DNA from: an uncultured Clostridia bacterium
GTDB lineage: Bacteria; Bacillota; Clostridia; Christensenellales; QALW01
Reading direction: 5' to 3'
DNA: 64,000 nt
NCBI GenBank assembly: GCA_934465535.1
Contig: CAKSKV010000008.1
Span: 18,050 to 82,049 of the forward strand
In this document: positions 1 to 8,482 of the stretch, in pieces
How the letters are laid out: each line of letters begins with the position of its first letter
Numbering within the stretch: position 1 is the stretch's first letter
The notes under the pieces: generated by a model
What the model saw: the letters and a program-made list of their open reading frames with translations, nothing else
Database searches by the model: none
What the model was told of the DNA's origin: nothing
Translations under genes and position numbers: made by a program

Positions 1-675
1 GAATTTTCCCGCGATATTGAGCCCATGAAGGGCGGCTACGAGGATGCCTTCTATTTACAGCTTTGCGACAATATAAGAAGATATAAGGGACAGCATGACG
101 AAGTGCGTCTGCCCGATAAGAAAACAGTGGATATAAACGGCGAGCTTTCGCAGTGGGACGGTGTGAACAGCGTTTACAACTGCGTTACACAGCAGTCGGT
201 AAAGCGTACGGGTAAGAGCGTTGACCGCCGTATAAACTATGCTCTTGATGCCGCACGCAACAATATTCAGCAGGTTAAAATTGCAAACGATGCCGATAAG
301 CTGTATTTCTATATCAAATGTGAAAATGCCGTTACGGATGCCGATAAGGCCGATTTTATGAACATATATCTCGGCACCGGCGAGCTTGCGCTCAAGGGCT
401 GGAACGGATATGAATATGTGCTTAATTGCGGTGACGGCAGCCTCAGCAGCCTTGATGCAGAGGGTAAACGCACCCGCATAGCAAATATCGAGGTTAAGGT
501 TTCCGGAAACACCGTGCAGGCCTCGGTAAGCCGCAGCGATATTGCCGCTATGGAAGTATCGGGCATATATTTCAAGGTTGCGGACGCCGTAAGCAGCACG
601 GATATAATGGATACCTATACATACGGCAAGAGCCTGCCTATGGGACGCCTCAGCTACTACTATTATTTCGGATAA
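1..675 (+). CDS. C-terminal part of a secreted carbohydrate-active-type protein with CBM9-like domain (5' truncated by window)
   Basis: The reading frame is open at the first base, so this is the last 224 residues of a longer protein. From about residue 40 the sequence runs DINGELSQWDGV, then ADKLYFYIKCENAVT and WNGYEYVLNCG, which is the layout of CBM9-like/DOMON-type beta-sandwich domains that follow catalytic domains in extracellular glycan-active enzymes. The preceding GGYEDAFYLQLCDNIRRYKG stretch looks like the end of a catalytic or linker region. The neighbouring GH32 and propeller genes fit a carbohydrate-use locus. The catalytic part lies outside the window, so no reaction can be assigned. 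A strong hairpin terminator follows 60 bases after the stop codon. Confidence 0.6.
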   Translation, partial: EFSRDIEPMKGGYEDAFYLQLCDNIRRYKGQHDEVRLPDKKTVDINGELSQWDGVNSVYNCVTQQSVKRTGKSVDRRINYALDAARNNIQQVKIANDADKLYFYIKCENAVTDADKADFMNIYLGTGELALKGWNGYEYVLNCGDGSLSSLDAEGKRTRIANIEVKVSGNTVQASVSRSDIAAMEVSGIYFKVADAVSSTDIMDTYTYGKSLPMGRLSYYYYFG

Positions 676-734
676 CGGCAATAAGGCGAAAACAACGAAA
701 AAGTGCATATATGAACATAAAAGCATATATAACA

Positions 735-768
735 ATACCGTCCGGGAATTCTCCCGGACGGTATTTTA
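735..768 (+). terminator. Rho-independent terminator after the CBM9-like gene
   Basis: A perfect 13-bp inverted repeat (735-747 with 752-764, loop ATTC) is followed by a TTTA tail. It ends transcription of the plus-strand gene and, being nearly symmetric, could also work on the minus strand. Confidence 0.85.
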
Positions 769-841
769 TAATCCGTATTTTCAAATCGCCTCCGGCACGG
801 AAAGGCCATTTTATTGCCGATCCCGCCTGCGGGAATATAAA

Positions 842-869
842 TAAAAAACCGCAGAGCCTGCCCTGCGGT
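842..869 (-). terminator. Terminator of the GH32 gene
   Basis: The arms ACCGCAG (848-854) and CTGCGGT (863-869) pair. Read on the minus strand the hairpin is followed by TTTTTTAT, 56 bases beyond the GH32 stop codon. Confidence 0.75.
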
Positions 870-924
870 ATAAACAAACATATGCGGTATTGCTTTCAGC
901 ACGCTCTTTCAGCTGCCGGGCAAT

Positions 925-3579
925 TTATTCCGGCTGCTTTTTTCTGCGCTTTTTGGCTATTATCGCTGCCGTAATGCCTCCTGCAAGCACTGCCGCACCG
1001 GCACAGGCGCCGATAATTACCCCTGTCATGCTTTTTGCACTGCCCGCAAGCTGCCGCAGCGCCTGAGCATTTTCCTTGCTGTCTGCCGGCATACAGGCGC
1101 GCTCACCGTTTGAAAGCGCATCATAGCGCTCAAGCAGACGGGCGGCTGCTTTTTTATCACCGGCGGAAAGGGCGGCGGCCATATCACGGTTTAGCTCGTC
1201 AAGCATCGCGGTGTTTTCCGTTATGCTCTCGCGGTTCATGCGGTTCAGGCGGTAAACATTAAGGGTGAGTATCTTAACCGGGGCATCGCAGAAAAGGGCG
1301 CATTCCTGCCCGTCTGCGGAGTTATAAGCCATGCCGCCGTGATACACCTCGCCGTTATACCATACATCCAGCGCGTTTGCATCCAGTATAACACGCATAG
1401 TTACAGTATCGCCGCTTTTTTGCAGCTTTGTTTTGTACACAAAGGCGCAGGATTCATCTATGCGCGATTTATCGGTGCATACCGTGCCCGATGCGGCGTC
1501 ATATTTAAGCTCAATATATTTATTATCCCCCATGCAGAGGCGCAGGCCGAACTCGGAGGCCGTTTGCATATCTATTTCCGCCTCAATATCAAGCAGCGGA
1601 CCCGTTATTCCTTCAAGCGGATTTTCTGCGGGCGAAACAACGCAATCCTTAAGCTCCAGCAGAGTCTCGCTGCGCTTTTGCGCAAATTCCTTTATCGGGT
1701 GATAGGTTATCCGCGGCTGACCGTTTATGTTTTCAAGCCTCAGCTCGGTGGGCAGGGAAAGACCGTTCCACCAGGTTTTGCCCTGATATCCGCCGAAATC
1801 GCGCATCCAGCTCATTTGTATCCGGCGTCCGTCCTGCGTGCAGTAGAAGGTTTGCGAAGCGTAGTTTTCGCAGAACAGCCCGTAGCTTTCGGCAGATCCG
1901 GGCCAAAGCTCCTTTACGCCGTCCACCGGGGTTATTTTATCGCTTGTGGGGGTAAAGCATATTTTTCCGTTTGCATTTTTGCCGAGATCCCCCAGCATAT
2001 ACCATGCTCCGGCAGCATAAAGCACCCAGTAACGCTTTCCGTCAAGCTCCATGGGGAAAAGGTCGGGGCACTCCGTAACCAGCGGTCTGCGGTCCTTTCT
2101 TATGGTGGAATTGTAGGTCCAGTTTATAAGGTCGGGGGAGGTGAACAGCATCGCCTTGTCGCCGCAGGCGATAAGCACCCATGTGCCGCCGTTTTCCATG
2201 GTGGGATCATCATACCATATAACCTTGGGGTCGCGGAAACCGGCGGAATACATATTGTTCGTATTGGGAATTACCGCCTCTTTATATTTTTTGAAGCTTA
2301 CACCGTGATCCGCAGACCATGCAAGCCCTACGGAGCACTGCCCCAAACCGTTTTTGCCGCCGTAGTAGGTGTAAAGAAATACCATGCGGGATTCCGGCGG
2401 CACCGATTCGTCAAACAGTCCGCTTGTGTTGTTTTTGTCAATCACGCCGCTGCCCGACCAGCAAACGCCGTTTTCATCGGGAGTTATCGCAAGGGCCGTT
2501 TCCTCCCAGTCTATCAGGTTGCGGCTTACCGCGTGCCCCCAGCTCTTGGTTTCTCCGCCCCCCTGATAGCCGCGGAATGCATAATCGCACTGAAAGAAAA
2601 GATGGTAAAGCCCCGTATACTCGTCATAAATAAGCCCGTTGGGATCGTTTATAGAAAACGCCTCCGGGGAAAAATGCAGCTGCATACGCCGGCGCTCGTT
2701 GTAAAGCAGCGAAGGGCTCTGGCGGCGCACGATGTTTACCTTCACGGTGCGGGAAAGCCCTTCGCGGCTTGTAACCGTTACCGGGATGATATTAAGCCCC
2801 ACATTCAGCGAAACCTCGCATGTGCCGCCCGCAGACCCGTTTATTGCAACGGTATTGTCCCCGTCCGCTTCGGCGGATATCACGGTTTTTCTTATATCAA
2901 ATTCAACATTTGCCCAATAATCGGTCTGCTCTGCGTCAAAGGGCACATCAAATTCAATATCGGATGCGTTAAGCGAGGTAAGACAGGGCGTTTGGGAAAG
3001 CTTAAGGGATATTTCTTCAAATTCAGCTTGGGCACTGCAGCACATAACGGCAATATAACCTCCTTGATAATCATCAGTCTGATATGTATAAGTAACAGCA
3101 CCGTTAACATAGCCGGTTATTGTTTTTCCGGCATCGCATTCCACGCGGATGGTAAGGTATTCGGCCTGCTTTTCACTTTCGCTGAGTAAGCGGGAGCGGA
3201 TGTAGTCGTTTTTGGCATTGGTTTCGCGGAACATTGCGCTGTACCCGCCGCTTTGGCTGAAGTTTACGCAGTGCCAGCGTGCGGCTGGGTCATCCGGCTT
3301 GGGTATTCCGAAGGCAAGCCCGGCGGCATTGCCGGAGAAAATACGCACCTTGGCGGAAAAGCACCAGCTTTGGTCCTTTTCAAGGAATGTATCCGAAACG
3401 CAGAAAACATTTCCGTCTCCGCCGCCGACGACCCGCCCGTTTTCGGTTTTCCATTTTCCGCTTACGCTTCTGAAGTGCAATTCAGGGTCGCCCTGCGCTT
3501 CGGCGCTTACGGAAAAGCCTATGCACACAAGCGGCATAAGCAAAAGCAAAGACAGCATGGCACAAATAAACTTTTTCAT
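925..3579 (-). CDS. Secreted, membrane-anchored GH32 family beta-fructosidase-like enzyme, multidomain
   Basis: The 884-residue protein has a signal peptide (about 1-26), a concanavalin/LamG-like domain (about 35-195), a cadherin-like beta-sandwich (about 200-285), a GH32 five-bladed propeller (about 300-610), the GH32 C-terminal beta-sandwich, and a final membrane helix (about 848-872) with a basic tail (KKRRKK). All three GH32 motifs are visible: INDPNG near 311 (nucleophile Asp), FRDPK near 448 (transition-state Asp) and ECPDLF near 502 (acid/base Glu). The family hydrolyses fructans, levan, inulin or sucrose; the exact substrate cannot be read from sequence. It should act on the outer cell face. 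AAAAAGGA lies about 9 bases before the ATG. The front carbohydrate-binding-like modules suggest a polymeric substrate. Confidence 0.92.
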   Translation of the reverse strand: MKKFICAMLSLLLLMPLVCIGFSVSAEAQGDPELHFRSVSGKWKTENGRVVGGGDGNVFCVSDTFLEKDQSWCFSAKVRIFSGNAAGLAFGIPKPDDPAARWHCVNFSQSGGYSAMFRETNAKNDYIRSRLLSESEKQAEYLTIRVECDAGKTITGYVNGAVTYTYQTDDYQGGYIAVMCCSAQAEFEEISLKLSQTPCLTSLNASDIEFDVPFDAEQTDYWANVEFDIRKTVISAEADGDNTVAINGSAGGTCEVSLNVGLNIIPVTVTSREGLSRTVKVNIVRRQSPSLLYNERRRMQLHFSPEAFSINDPNGLIYDEYTGLYHLFFQCDYAFRGYQGGGETKSWGHAVSRNLIDWEETALAITPDENGVCWSGSGVIDKNNTSGLFDESVPPESRMVFLYTYYGGKNGLGQCSVGLAWSADHGVSFKKYKEAVIPNTNNMYSAGFRDPKVIWYDDPTMENGGTWVLIACGDKAMLFTSPDLINWTYNSTIRKDRRPLVTECPDLFPMELDGKRYWVLYAAGAWYMLGDLGKNANGKICFTPTSDKITPVDGVKELWPGSAESYGLFCENYASQTFYCTQDGRRIQMSWMRDFGGYQGKTWWNGLSLPTELRLENINGQPRITYHPIKEFAQKRSETLLELKDCVVSPAENPLEGITGPLLDIEAEIDMQTASEFGLRLCMGDNKYIELKYDAASGTVCTDKSRIDESCAFVYKTKLQKSGDTVTMRVILDANALDVWYNGEVYHGGMAYNSADGQECALFCDAPVKILTLNVYRLNRMNRESITENTAMLDELNRDMAAALSAGDKKAAARLLERYDALSNGERACMPADSKENAQALRQLAGSAKSMTGVIIGACAGAAVLAGGITAAIIAKKRRKKQPE

Positions 3580-3703
3580 ACAGCGTCATTCCTTTTTAGT
3601 GTTTTTATGCTCTGTAAAGGCTACTTTGACGCAGATCGGGCGGAAAATATATTTTCACATAAAATGCAAAACAGCCGTGTCCCGTACAACAGCGCCGTAT
3701 TGA

Positions 3704-3734
3704 ATTATAAGCCTTACAGCAGGTGGAATGTCAA
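3704..3734 (-). promoter_or_regulatory. Candidate promoter of the GH32 gene
   Basis: On the minus strand TTGACA (3734-3729) is separated by 19 bases from TATAAT (3709-3704). Both boxes are perfect but the spacing is longer than ideal, which often goes with activator dependence. The untranslated leader would be about 120 bases. Confidence 0.55.
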
Positions 3735-3819
3735 TAGCCGTATTTCTGTTTTTATAAAAATTTGATGCGGAAAATTCATCGCACCTTGTAATGCCCGACT
3801 GCCCAAAAGGCAGACATTT

Positions 3820-4470
3820 TTACTGCTGGGCGGCTTTGTCGTCATAGCCGGCAAGGAGCATATCCGCCGATACGGGGTCTATGTGCACCACACAGGTGTC
3901 CAGCTCCGGCTCTGCGGGTATAAGCGAGGTATCGTAAAAAATTTCGCGGTATATTCCGTCCTTCATGCCGGATATATCGGAGGGAAGCGGGGGATACAGC
4001 GTCAGATTGCGTTTTTCCTCTCTGAAATATATTTCCGGCTCGCCGGCTATTATTCCGGCCTCATAAAGCCGGGCAGTCTGAAGGGAAAAATCGGGATCGT
4101 CTCCCGCGCGGCGGAGCACTATAAGGGGCAGCCCGTATACCGGCTCCCTTTTAACGGTAAAGCTCTCTTCAAGATATACGGCGCTTATTTCCCCTGCTTT
4201 GCATTCCTCCGCAGCGCCTATCGGCTCGGGACGCATGGAAAGCACCGGCAGCACGGTTTTGTCATGCAGCGCGGGAATACGGTAAAAGCGTGAAAGCCGC
4301 GGATTAAGCCCGAACATGCGCGCGCATACTACCGCCTTGCGAAGCGCTTCGCGGTTTATAAGGGGCAGCATGCCCGGTATACACCGGCATACGGGGCAGC
4401 TTTCCTCCATGCGGCAGGAGCAGAACAGCTTTGTATTAAGCTTTATCGGGTAGGCGGCAACGGCGTCCAC
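3820..4470 (-). CDS. Truncated GatB-like protein (amidotransferase subunit B N-terminal homologue)
   Basis: The 216-residue product starts at GTG with AAGGAG well placed upstream. Residues 8-55 follow the GatB N-terminus: IKLNTKLFCSC, then ESCPVCRCIPGMLPLINREAL, keeping the CxC...CPVC cysteines that bind zinc in GatB. True GatB (about 475 residues) continues with the kinase domain, a helical domain and the tail domain, none of which is complete here. The conserved block that follows in GatB (FDRKNYFYPDLPKAYQISQ-like) is recognisable only as a diverged RFYRIPALHD. The gene overlaps the end of the GatA-like gene by 35 bases, so the two are translationally coupled. Known family: GatCAB amidates misacylated Glu-tRNAGln/Asp-tRNAAsn. 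Inference: this is a diverged paralogue with another, probably non-catalytic, role. Confidence 0.7.
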   Translation of the reverse strand: MDAVAAYPIKLNTKLFCSCRMEESCPVCRCIPGMLPLINREALRKAVVCARMFGLNPRLSRFYRIPALHDKTVLPVLSMRPEPIGAAEECKAGEISAVYLEESFTVKREPVYGLPLIVLRRAGDDPDFSLQTARLYEAGIIAGEPEIYFREEKRNLTLYPPLPSDISGMKDGIYREIFYDTSLIPAEPELDTCVVHIDPVSADMLLAGYDDKAAQQ

Positions 4471-6001
4471 GGCGTACCATCTCCTTTGTCATTTTTGTGG
4501 CCTGTTCGTATATGTTTCCAAGGCTCAGCAGGGTGCTTTCCGAAAACATGCGCCCTATTATAAGCAGTGCGATATTCTTCCCCTCCGGGGTAACGCCGCA
4601 GGGCAGGCTCAGTGCGCACAGCCCCGCAAGAGCCGGTATAAACTGAATGTCTGTCGGCGTTCCGGCGTCCGTAATGGCGGGCGCGATAACTGCGTTTACA
4701 TCGCATAAAGCGCGCTCAAAGCCCTGTATCGTGCTGCCTCTTAGCCGCCGGGCCTCCGTCAGCAGCCTTTCGTTTCCAAGCAGCAGATGATGACGGAGTA
4801 TCTCTCTGCGCGCATCAAATGGCAGAGAGGAAAAATCAGTCCTTCCGCTGCGCCGCCCTGCGGTGTCCTCAATTTTGCATTCGGCGGCGGCTATAAGGGA
4901 GGTAAGGACGGCCTCGCAGCCGCTTGTGGGCATTGCACGGCGCACAACCGTTGCTCCGAGCAGCTCAAAAAGCTCGGCGGCTTTGTTTACTGCGGCGGAA
5001 ACGGCGGGGCCGGCAGTATCGGCGCAGTCGGCTATTCCTATGGTATATGTGCGTATATCAACAGCGGAAAGGGAGCCGTACCAGTCGGGCAGCTCCTGCG
5101 CAAAGGAGGTGCAGTCCCTGCGGCTGCCGGTAAATATCGGGCGCAGCGCCATGGTAATATCCCGTACGCAGGAGGCGTGAAGCTGTACAATCTCCATAGA
5201 GGGGGCGCGGCACAGCACCCCGAAGCGGGAGCACAGTCCGTAGGTGGTGCGCAGCGATGTCACGCCGCACGCAGCGGATTCAATAAGAGAGGAGCCGACG
5301 CCGAGGCTGAAGGGCACGGCTCCGCACGCCACTGCCTGCGCGGCGTTATCCGGCTCCAAATTGTAGGGCAGGGAGCGGATATAACCCAGCGGCATTGCCC
5401 CGTCGTCCAACAGATTCCGCACCGTATCGGCATCGGCAGGAGGTGCGGCTTCTGCCGCCGGGCTTTTGCACCCACGCACATATATGCTTTCACTCACTCC
5501 GAACGGCACGCCCAAACATGTGGAAACGGCGTTGCCGAAGTTTGCGCGCTTTGCCGTGTCTTCGCCGAAAAGCACGCTGAACAGCCCGCTTTCTCCGGCA
5601 AGCTGCCGCCTGCGGCGGAAAATATCAAGCGGCGAAACCGCTTCCGTGCGCACCACGGAGCTTATCTGGGACATATCCATTCCCATTGCTATCATTCGGC
5701 TTTTGCGTATTTCGGAGGGCGGCAGCTTTTGCCGTACAGACTCTCCGGAATGAACAGAGGCGTGCACGGTGTCGGCATCGTCTTGGGCTTGGGGGCTGCG
5801 CGGCTCATCCGGGCGCAGATGGTTGTTGCAAAGGGGAAGGGGCTGAAGCACCCCTCGGGCGTTTGCAGGCTGCAATACGGCTTGGTCAAGCTGCTCGCGC
5901 ACGGCATCCAGCACATCGGGCGCAAGACCGAGACTTTTAAGCAATTCTCTTTCCGCTTTGTTCAAATAATTCACCCGCCCTTCCGGTTTTAAGCCGCGCA
6001 T
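4436..6001 (-). CDS. GatA-like amidase-signature protein lacking the Ser-Ser-Lys catalytic triad
   Basis: The 521-residue protein aligns by eye with GatA: LGVPFGVSESIYVRGCKS corresponds to GIPIALKDNI, AAQAVACGAVPFSLG to the end of the GGSSGGSAA region, TTYGLCSRFGVL to PTYGRVSRFGLV, and LAGLCALSLPCGV near the C-terminus to LAGLPGISVPCG. The catalytic Lys is replaced by Ser170, the GGSSGGS loop is absent (EPDNAAQ), and the TGGSIRQ nucleophile loop reads SSLIES. So the fold seems kept but amidase activity should be lost. Residues 1-130 are an extra N-terminal region of unknown nature, possibly GatC-like. An alternative GTG start at 5974 has GGAAGGGCGG just before it. It is co-transcribed with the GatB-like gene downstream. 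Confidence 0.75.
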   Translation of the reverse strand: MRGLKPEGRVNYLNKAERELLKSLGLAPDVLDAVREQLDQAVLQPANARGVLQPLPLCNNHLRPDEPRSPQAQDDADTVHASVHSGESVRQKLPPSEIRKSRMIAMGMDMSQISSVVRTEAVSPLDIFRRRRQLAGESGLFSVLFGEDTAKRANFGNAVSTCLGVPFGVSESIYVRGCKSPAAEAAPPADADTVRNLLDDGAMPLGYIRSLPYNLEPDNAAQAVACGAVPFSLGVGSSLIESAACGVTSLRTTYGLCSRFGVLCRAPSMEIVQLHASCVRDITMALRPIFTGSRRDCTSFAQELPDWYGSLSAVDIRTYTIGIADCADTAGPAVSAAVNKAAELFELLGATVVRRAMPTSGCEAVLTSLIAAAECKIEDTAGRRSGRTDFSSLPFDARREILRHHLLLGNERLLTEARRLRGSTIQGFERALCDVNAVIAPAITDAGTPTDIQFIPALAGLCALSLPCGVTPEGKNIALLIIGRMFSESTLLSLGNIYEQATKMTKEMVRRGRRCRLPDKA

Positions 6002-6063
6002 TTTTAACGCCTTCGCCGTAAACTCGGCTTTTGGCGCACGCGGCTGCCGTAATTACAGAGAAA

Positions 6064-6093
6064 ATTATAGCACACTGATATTTTCCAAGGCAA
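6064..6093 (-). promoter_or_regulatory. Candidate promoter of the GatA-like/GatB-like operon
   Basis: On the minus strand TTGCCT (6093-6088) and TATAAT (6069-6064) are 18 bases apart, about 60 bases upstream of the first start codon. The rest of 6002-6291 is AT-rich spacer between divergent genes; no clear plus-strand promoter could be chosen. Confidence 0.6.
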
Positions 6094-6291
6094 ATAAATA
6101 AATGCTATGTTCCGCATTTGTGTTAATATTGTGCGAATAATTGTTATAACCGTACTACTGTATGTTAATATTTTGTCTTCAAAAAAAACAGGCGGAATGA
6201 TATGATTATACTGCCTGCTGCGGCTAAGGGCTTTTATTGCCGACAGCATATTATTTTGACTGACTTAACAATAAAACGGAGGTTGCATCCA

Positions 6292-7248
6292 ATGCGTTTA
6301 CTTAAAAAATATATCCTGTCCGCTGCGGCAGCGGTGCTGCTTGCTTTTCTGTGCGTGCCGGCAAGCGCGCTTGAGACACCGTGGGATTCAAAGGATATAC
6401 ATATAAATGTTGCCGAAACCTTTTCCGATATGCAAAACGGCGAGGTGGTATGGGATCAGGGAATATTCTGGACAGGCACCCCCTTTTATGAGTGGCCTGC
6501 GGCCAAATGGCAGGACGGACAGCTTGTTTTTACCGATTTTATGGGGCTTGAGGGCGGAGAGGATACGCGTATGACCTTCCGTATCCAAACAAACGAAATG
6601 AGCCTTGCGGATGCTTCCGGCAGTATCGGCATGGGCTTTTATGTGGAGAACAATACCGATAAAGAGCAGAGCGTCGGGTTTTATATGGTGGGCATGGGGT
6701 GCTGCCTTAAAAATAAAAACGGTACCTCCATATATTTCTTCTCCGTTGACGGCAGCAGAACAGAAAGCGTTGTCGGCGATGCCGAAATGGCCATAATACC
6801 GCCCGGGCAGAAGGGCTATGTCGTGGCGTTCTATGAGGATTTTACGAACCTTTGGTCATCGGATGCCTATAATCCCGATACCGACCCCGTGCGCATGCCC
6901 GGCTTTGAGCTTACAAACCTGCGTGTGGACGGCAGCAAAGGGGAAACCGTGGTGCTGGACAATGTTTTTTATTTCGGCAGCGGCTGTATTGATAACAATA
7001 ACGGGATAATCACCGTAAACACCGAGCCGGGACAAAGCACGCCGGGTGCGGAAACTCCGGCGCCGGAAGAAACACAATCAGCACAGCCGGAGCAGACCGA
7101 GTCTGCACAAGCCTCGCCCGATGCCACTGCCCGGCCGGAAAAGAGCGGCATTAACGGCATGTATATAGCCGCGGGTGTTATAGCGGTGCTGGCTGTGGCG
7201 GCGGTGGTCATTGCCCTTATTGCGGCAAAAAAGAAGAAGGAAAAATGA
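6292..7248 (+). CDS. Exported beta-rich protein with C-terminal membrane anchor, unknown function
   Basis: The 318-residue protein starts at ATG 6292 behind ACGGAGG; upstream in-frame starts lack such a site. It has a signal peptide ending near ASA (about residue 23), a central region of alternating hydrophobic strands with Gly/Asp turns (about 30-245) that resembles a carbohydrate-binding beta-sandwich, a Pro/Glu/Thr/Gln-rich spacer (about 250-285), and a membrane helix followed by KKKKEK. I do not recognise the family. The same anchor layout occurs in the GH32 protein and in the second propeller protein nearby, and the next gene starts one base after this stop codon, so it probably belongs to the same surface glycan locus. 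Confidence 0.75.
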   Translation: MRLLKKYILSAAAAVLLAFLCVPASALETPWDSKDIHINVAETFSDMQNGEVVWDQGIFWTGTPFYEWPAAKWQDGQLVFTDFMGLEGGEDTRMTFRIQTNEMSLADASGSIGMGFYVENNTDKEQSVGFYMVGMGCCLKNKNGTSIYFFSVDGSRTESVVGDAEMAIIPPGQKGYVVAFYEDFTNLWSSDAYNPDTDPVRMPGFELTNLRVDGSKGETVVLDNVFYFGSGCIDNNNGIITVNTEPGQSTPGAETPAPEETQSAQPEQTESAQASPDATARPEKSGINGMYIAAGVIAVLAVAAVVIALIAAKKKKEK

Positions 7249-7249
7249 A

Positions 7250-8437
7250 ATGAGATATAACGATACCGACAACCATGCTCCGCTTGCCGATGCGGTGTGG
7301 GCGCCTCCGGCAAAACCCGTTGTGCTGGACGAAAAAAACGGTTGGCATCAGGGACCGACAGTGCTGGACGGCTTTTACAGCATGTATCAGCCCGAGGTCA
7401 TATATGTAAAGGAACAGGATGTTCCGGGCGGTTATCCCTATCGTATGTGGTTTTTTGCATGGGCATATACGCAGGAAAATGACCCGGCGCCCGGCTATGA
7501 GGGCTATCCGGGCGGCGATGCGATATTCACGGCGCGTGCAAAAAGCATCGACGGCCCGTGGGAGGTGTATTCCAAAAATGCAGACGGCTTTTTCTGGGAT
7601 GACAGCCGCCGTGCGCAGCTTTGGTATCCGGTGCTTACCTGTGATGACAAATGGTACGATTCCTGGCATGTGGGCGATCCCAGCATAGTGCTGGAGGACG
7701 GTATATTCTATATGGCATATTCCTCCATGGGCTGTGACGAGGACGGAATCCCGTATCATAAGCCCGGCGATACCGACGGCAACGCCGGCTGCATAATGGG
7801 GGCTGTCAGCACCGACGGAATACACTGGACGCGTTCAGAGCGGCCGCTTATCGTGTGGGATAAGGAAAAAGGCTTCAACGAGCGTGAAAACAAAAAGGAT
7901 TATTACGGCGGGCATCAGCGTCCCAGCCTTATGCTGGAGGACGGCATATGGAAAATGTGGTACGATTACCGCGAAAGCTACATAGGCTATGCCGAATGCA
8001 GCGGGGATTTCCTTACGGGGCCGTGGCAGGAAAAATACTGCGGCCGGCACAGCCTGCACCACAGCGTGGATTTTGATGTTATCCGCATAGGCGATATTTA
8101 TTATGCATGGGGGGATCCGTACCTTTGCTGGGAGGGAATAAAGGATGAAAGAGTGCCCTTTTACCCCGATGATCCGGCAAACTGGTGCGGCCGCCAGATA
8201 GTGGAGTATCAGTCCCGCGACGGCTTTGCGTGGCAGGCAACCGGCTATTTTCTGCCCGATGACGGGTATGACGCCATACAGATTCCGCAGGCGTTTATAG
8301 ACCACAAACGCAGACGGGTATGCATATTCTATGCCACTCAGCGCGGCAAGCGCGGAGGCGGGCAGTACGACTGGCGATGGGATACCCTGCGTTACAGATG
8401 GAAAAGCTTTGAGGATTTCGCTCTGCCGGAGCATTGA
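7250..8437 (+). CDS. Cytoplasmic beta-propeller glycosidase-like protein (paralogue A)
   Basis: The 395-residue protein has no signal peptide. Repeated blades such as WYPVLTCDDKWYDSWHVGDPS, FYMAYSSMGCDEDG, GAVSTDGIHWTRS and RIGDIYYAWGDPY show the Asp-rich five-bladed propeller pattern shared by GH32, GH43, GH68 and GH117-like enzymes. Candidate acid residues lie in the HVGDPS and DFDV motifs, but I cannot assign a GH family or substrate. It begins one base after the stop of the preceding gene with AAGAAGAAGG as ribosome site, so it is translated from the same message. It is strongly similar along its whole length to the next gene, and lacks that protein's export and anchor parts. Confidence 0.7.
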   Translation: MRYNDTDNHAPLADAVWAPPAKPVVLDEKNGWHQGPTVLDGFYSMYQPEVIYVKEQDVPGGYPYRMWFFAWAYTQENDPAPGYEGYPGGDAIFTARAKSIDGPWEVYSKNADGFFWDDSRRAQLWYPVLTCDDKWYDSWHVGDPSIVLEDGIFYMAYSSMGCDEDGIPYHKPGDTDGNAGCIMGAVSTDGIHWTRSERPLIVWDKEKGFNERENKKDYYGGHQRPSLMLEDGIWKMWYDYRESYIGYAECSGDFLTGPWQEKYCGRHSLHHSVDFDVIRIGDIYYAWGDPYLCWEGIKDERVPFYPDDPANWCGRQIVEYQSRDGFAWQATGYFLPDDGYDAIQIPQAFIDHKRRRVCIFYATQRGKRGGGQYDWRWDTLRYRWKSFEDFALPEH

Positions 8438-8482
8438 CGCACATTATACAAAAGCCGGCACAGCCGGGAAAGGAATAATATT

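Noticed and set aside
1339..3189. 616-codon open frame on the plus strand
   Set aside because: It lies fully antisense to the GH32 gene, which has all family motifs; the frame is open only because of GC-biased codons.
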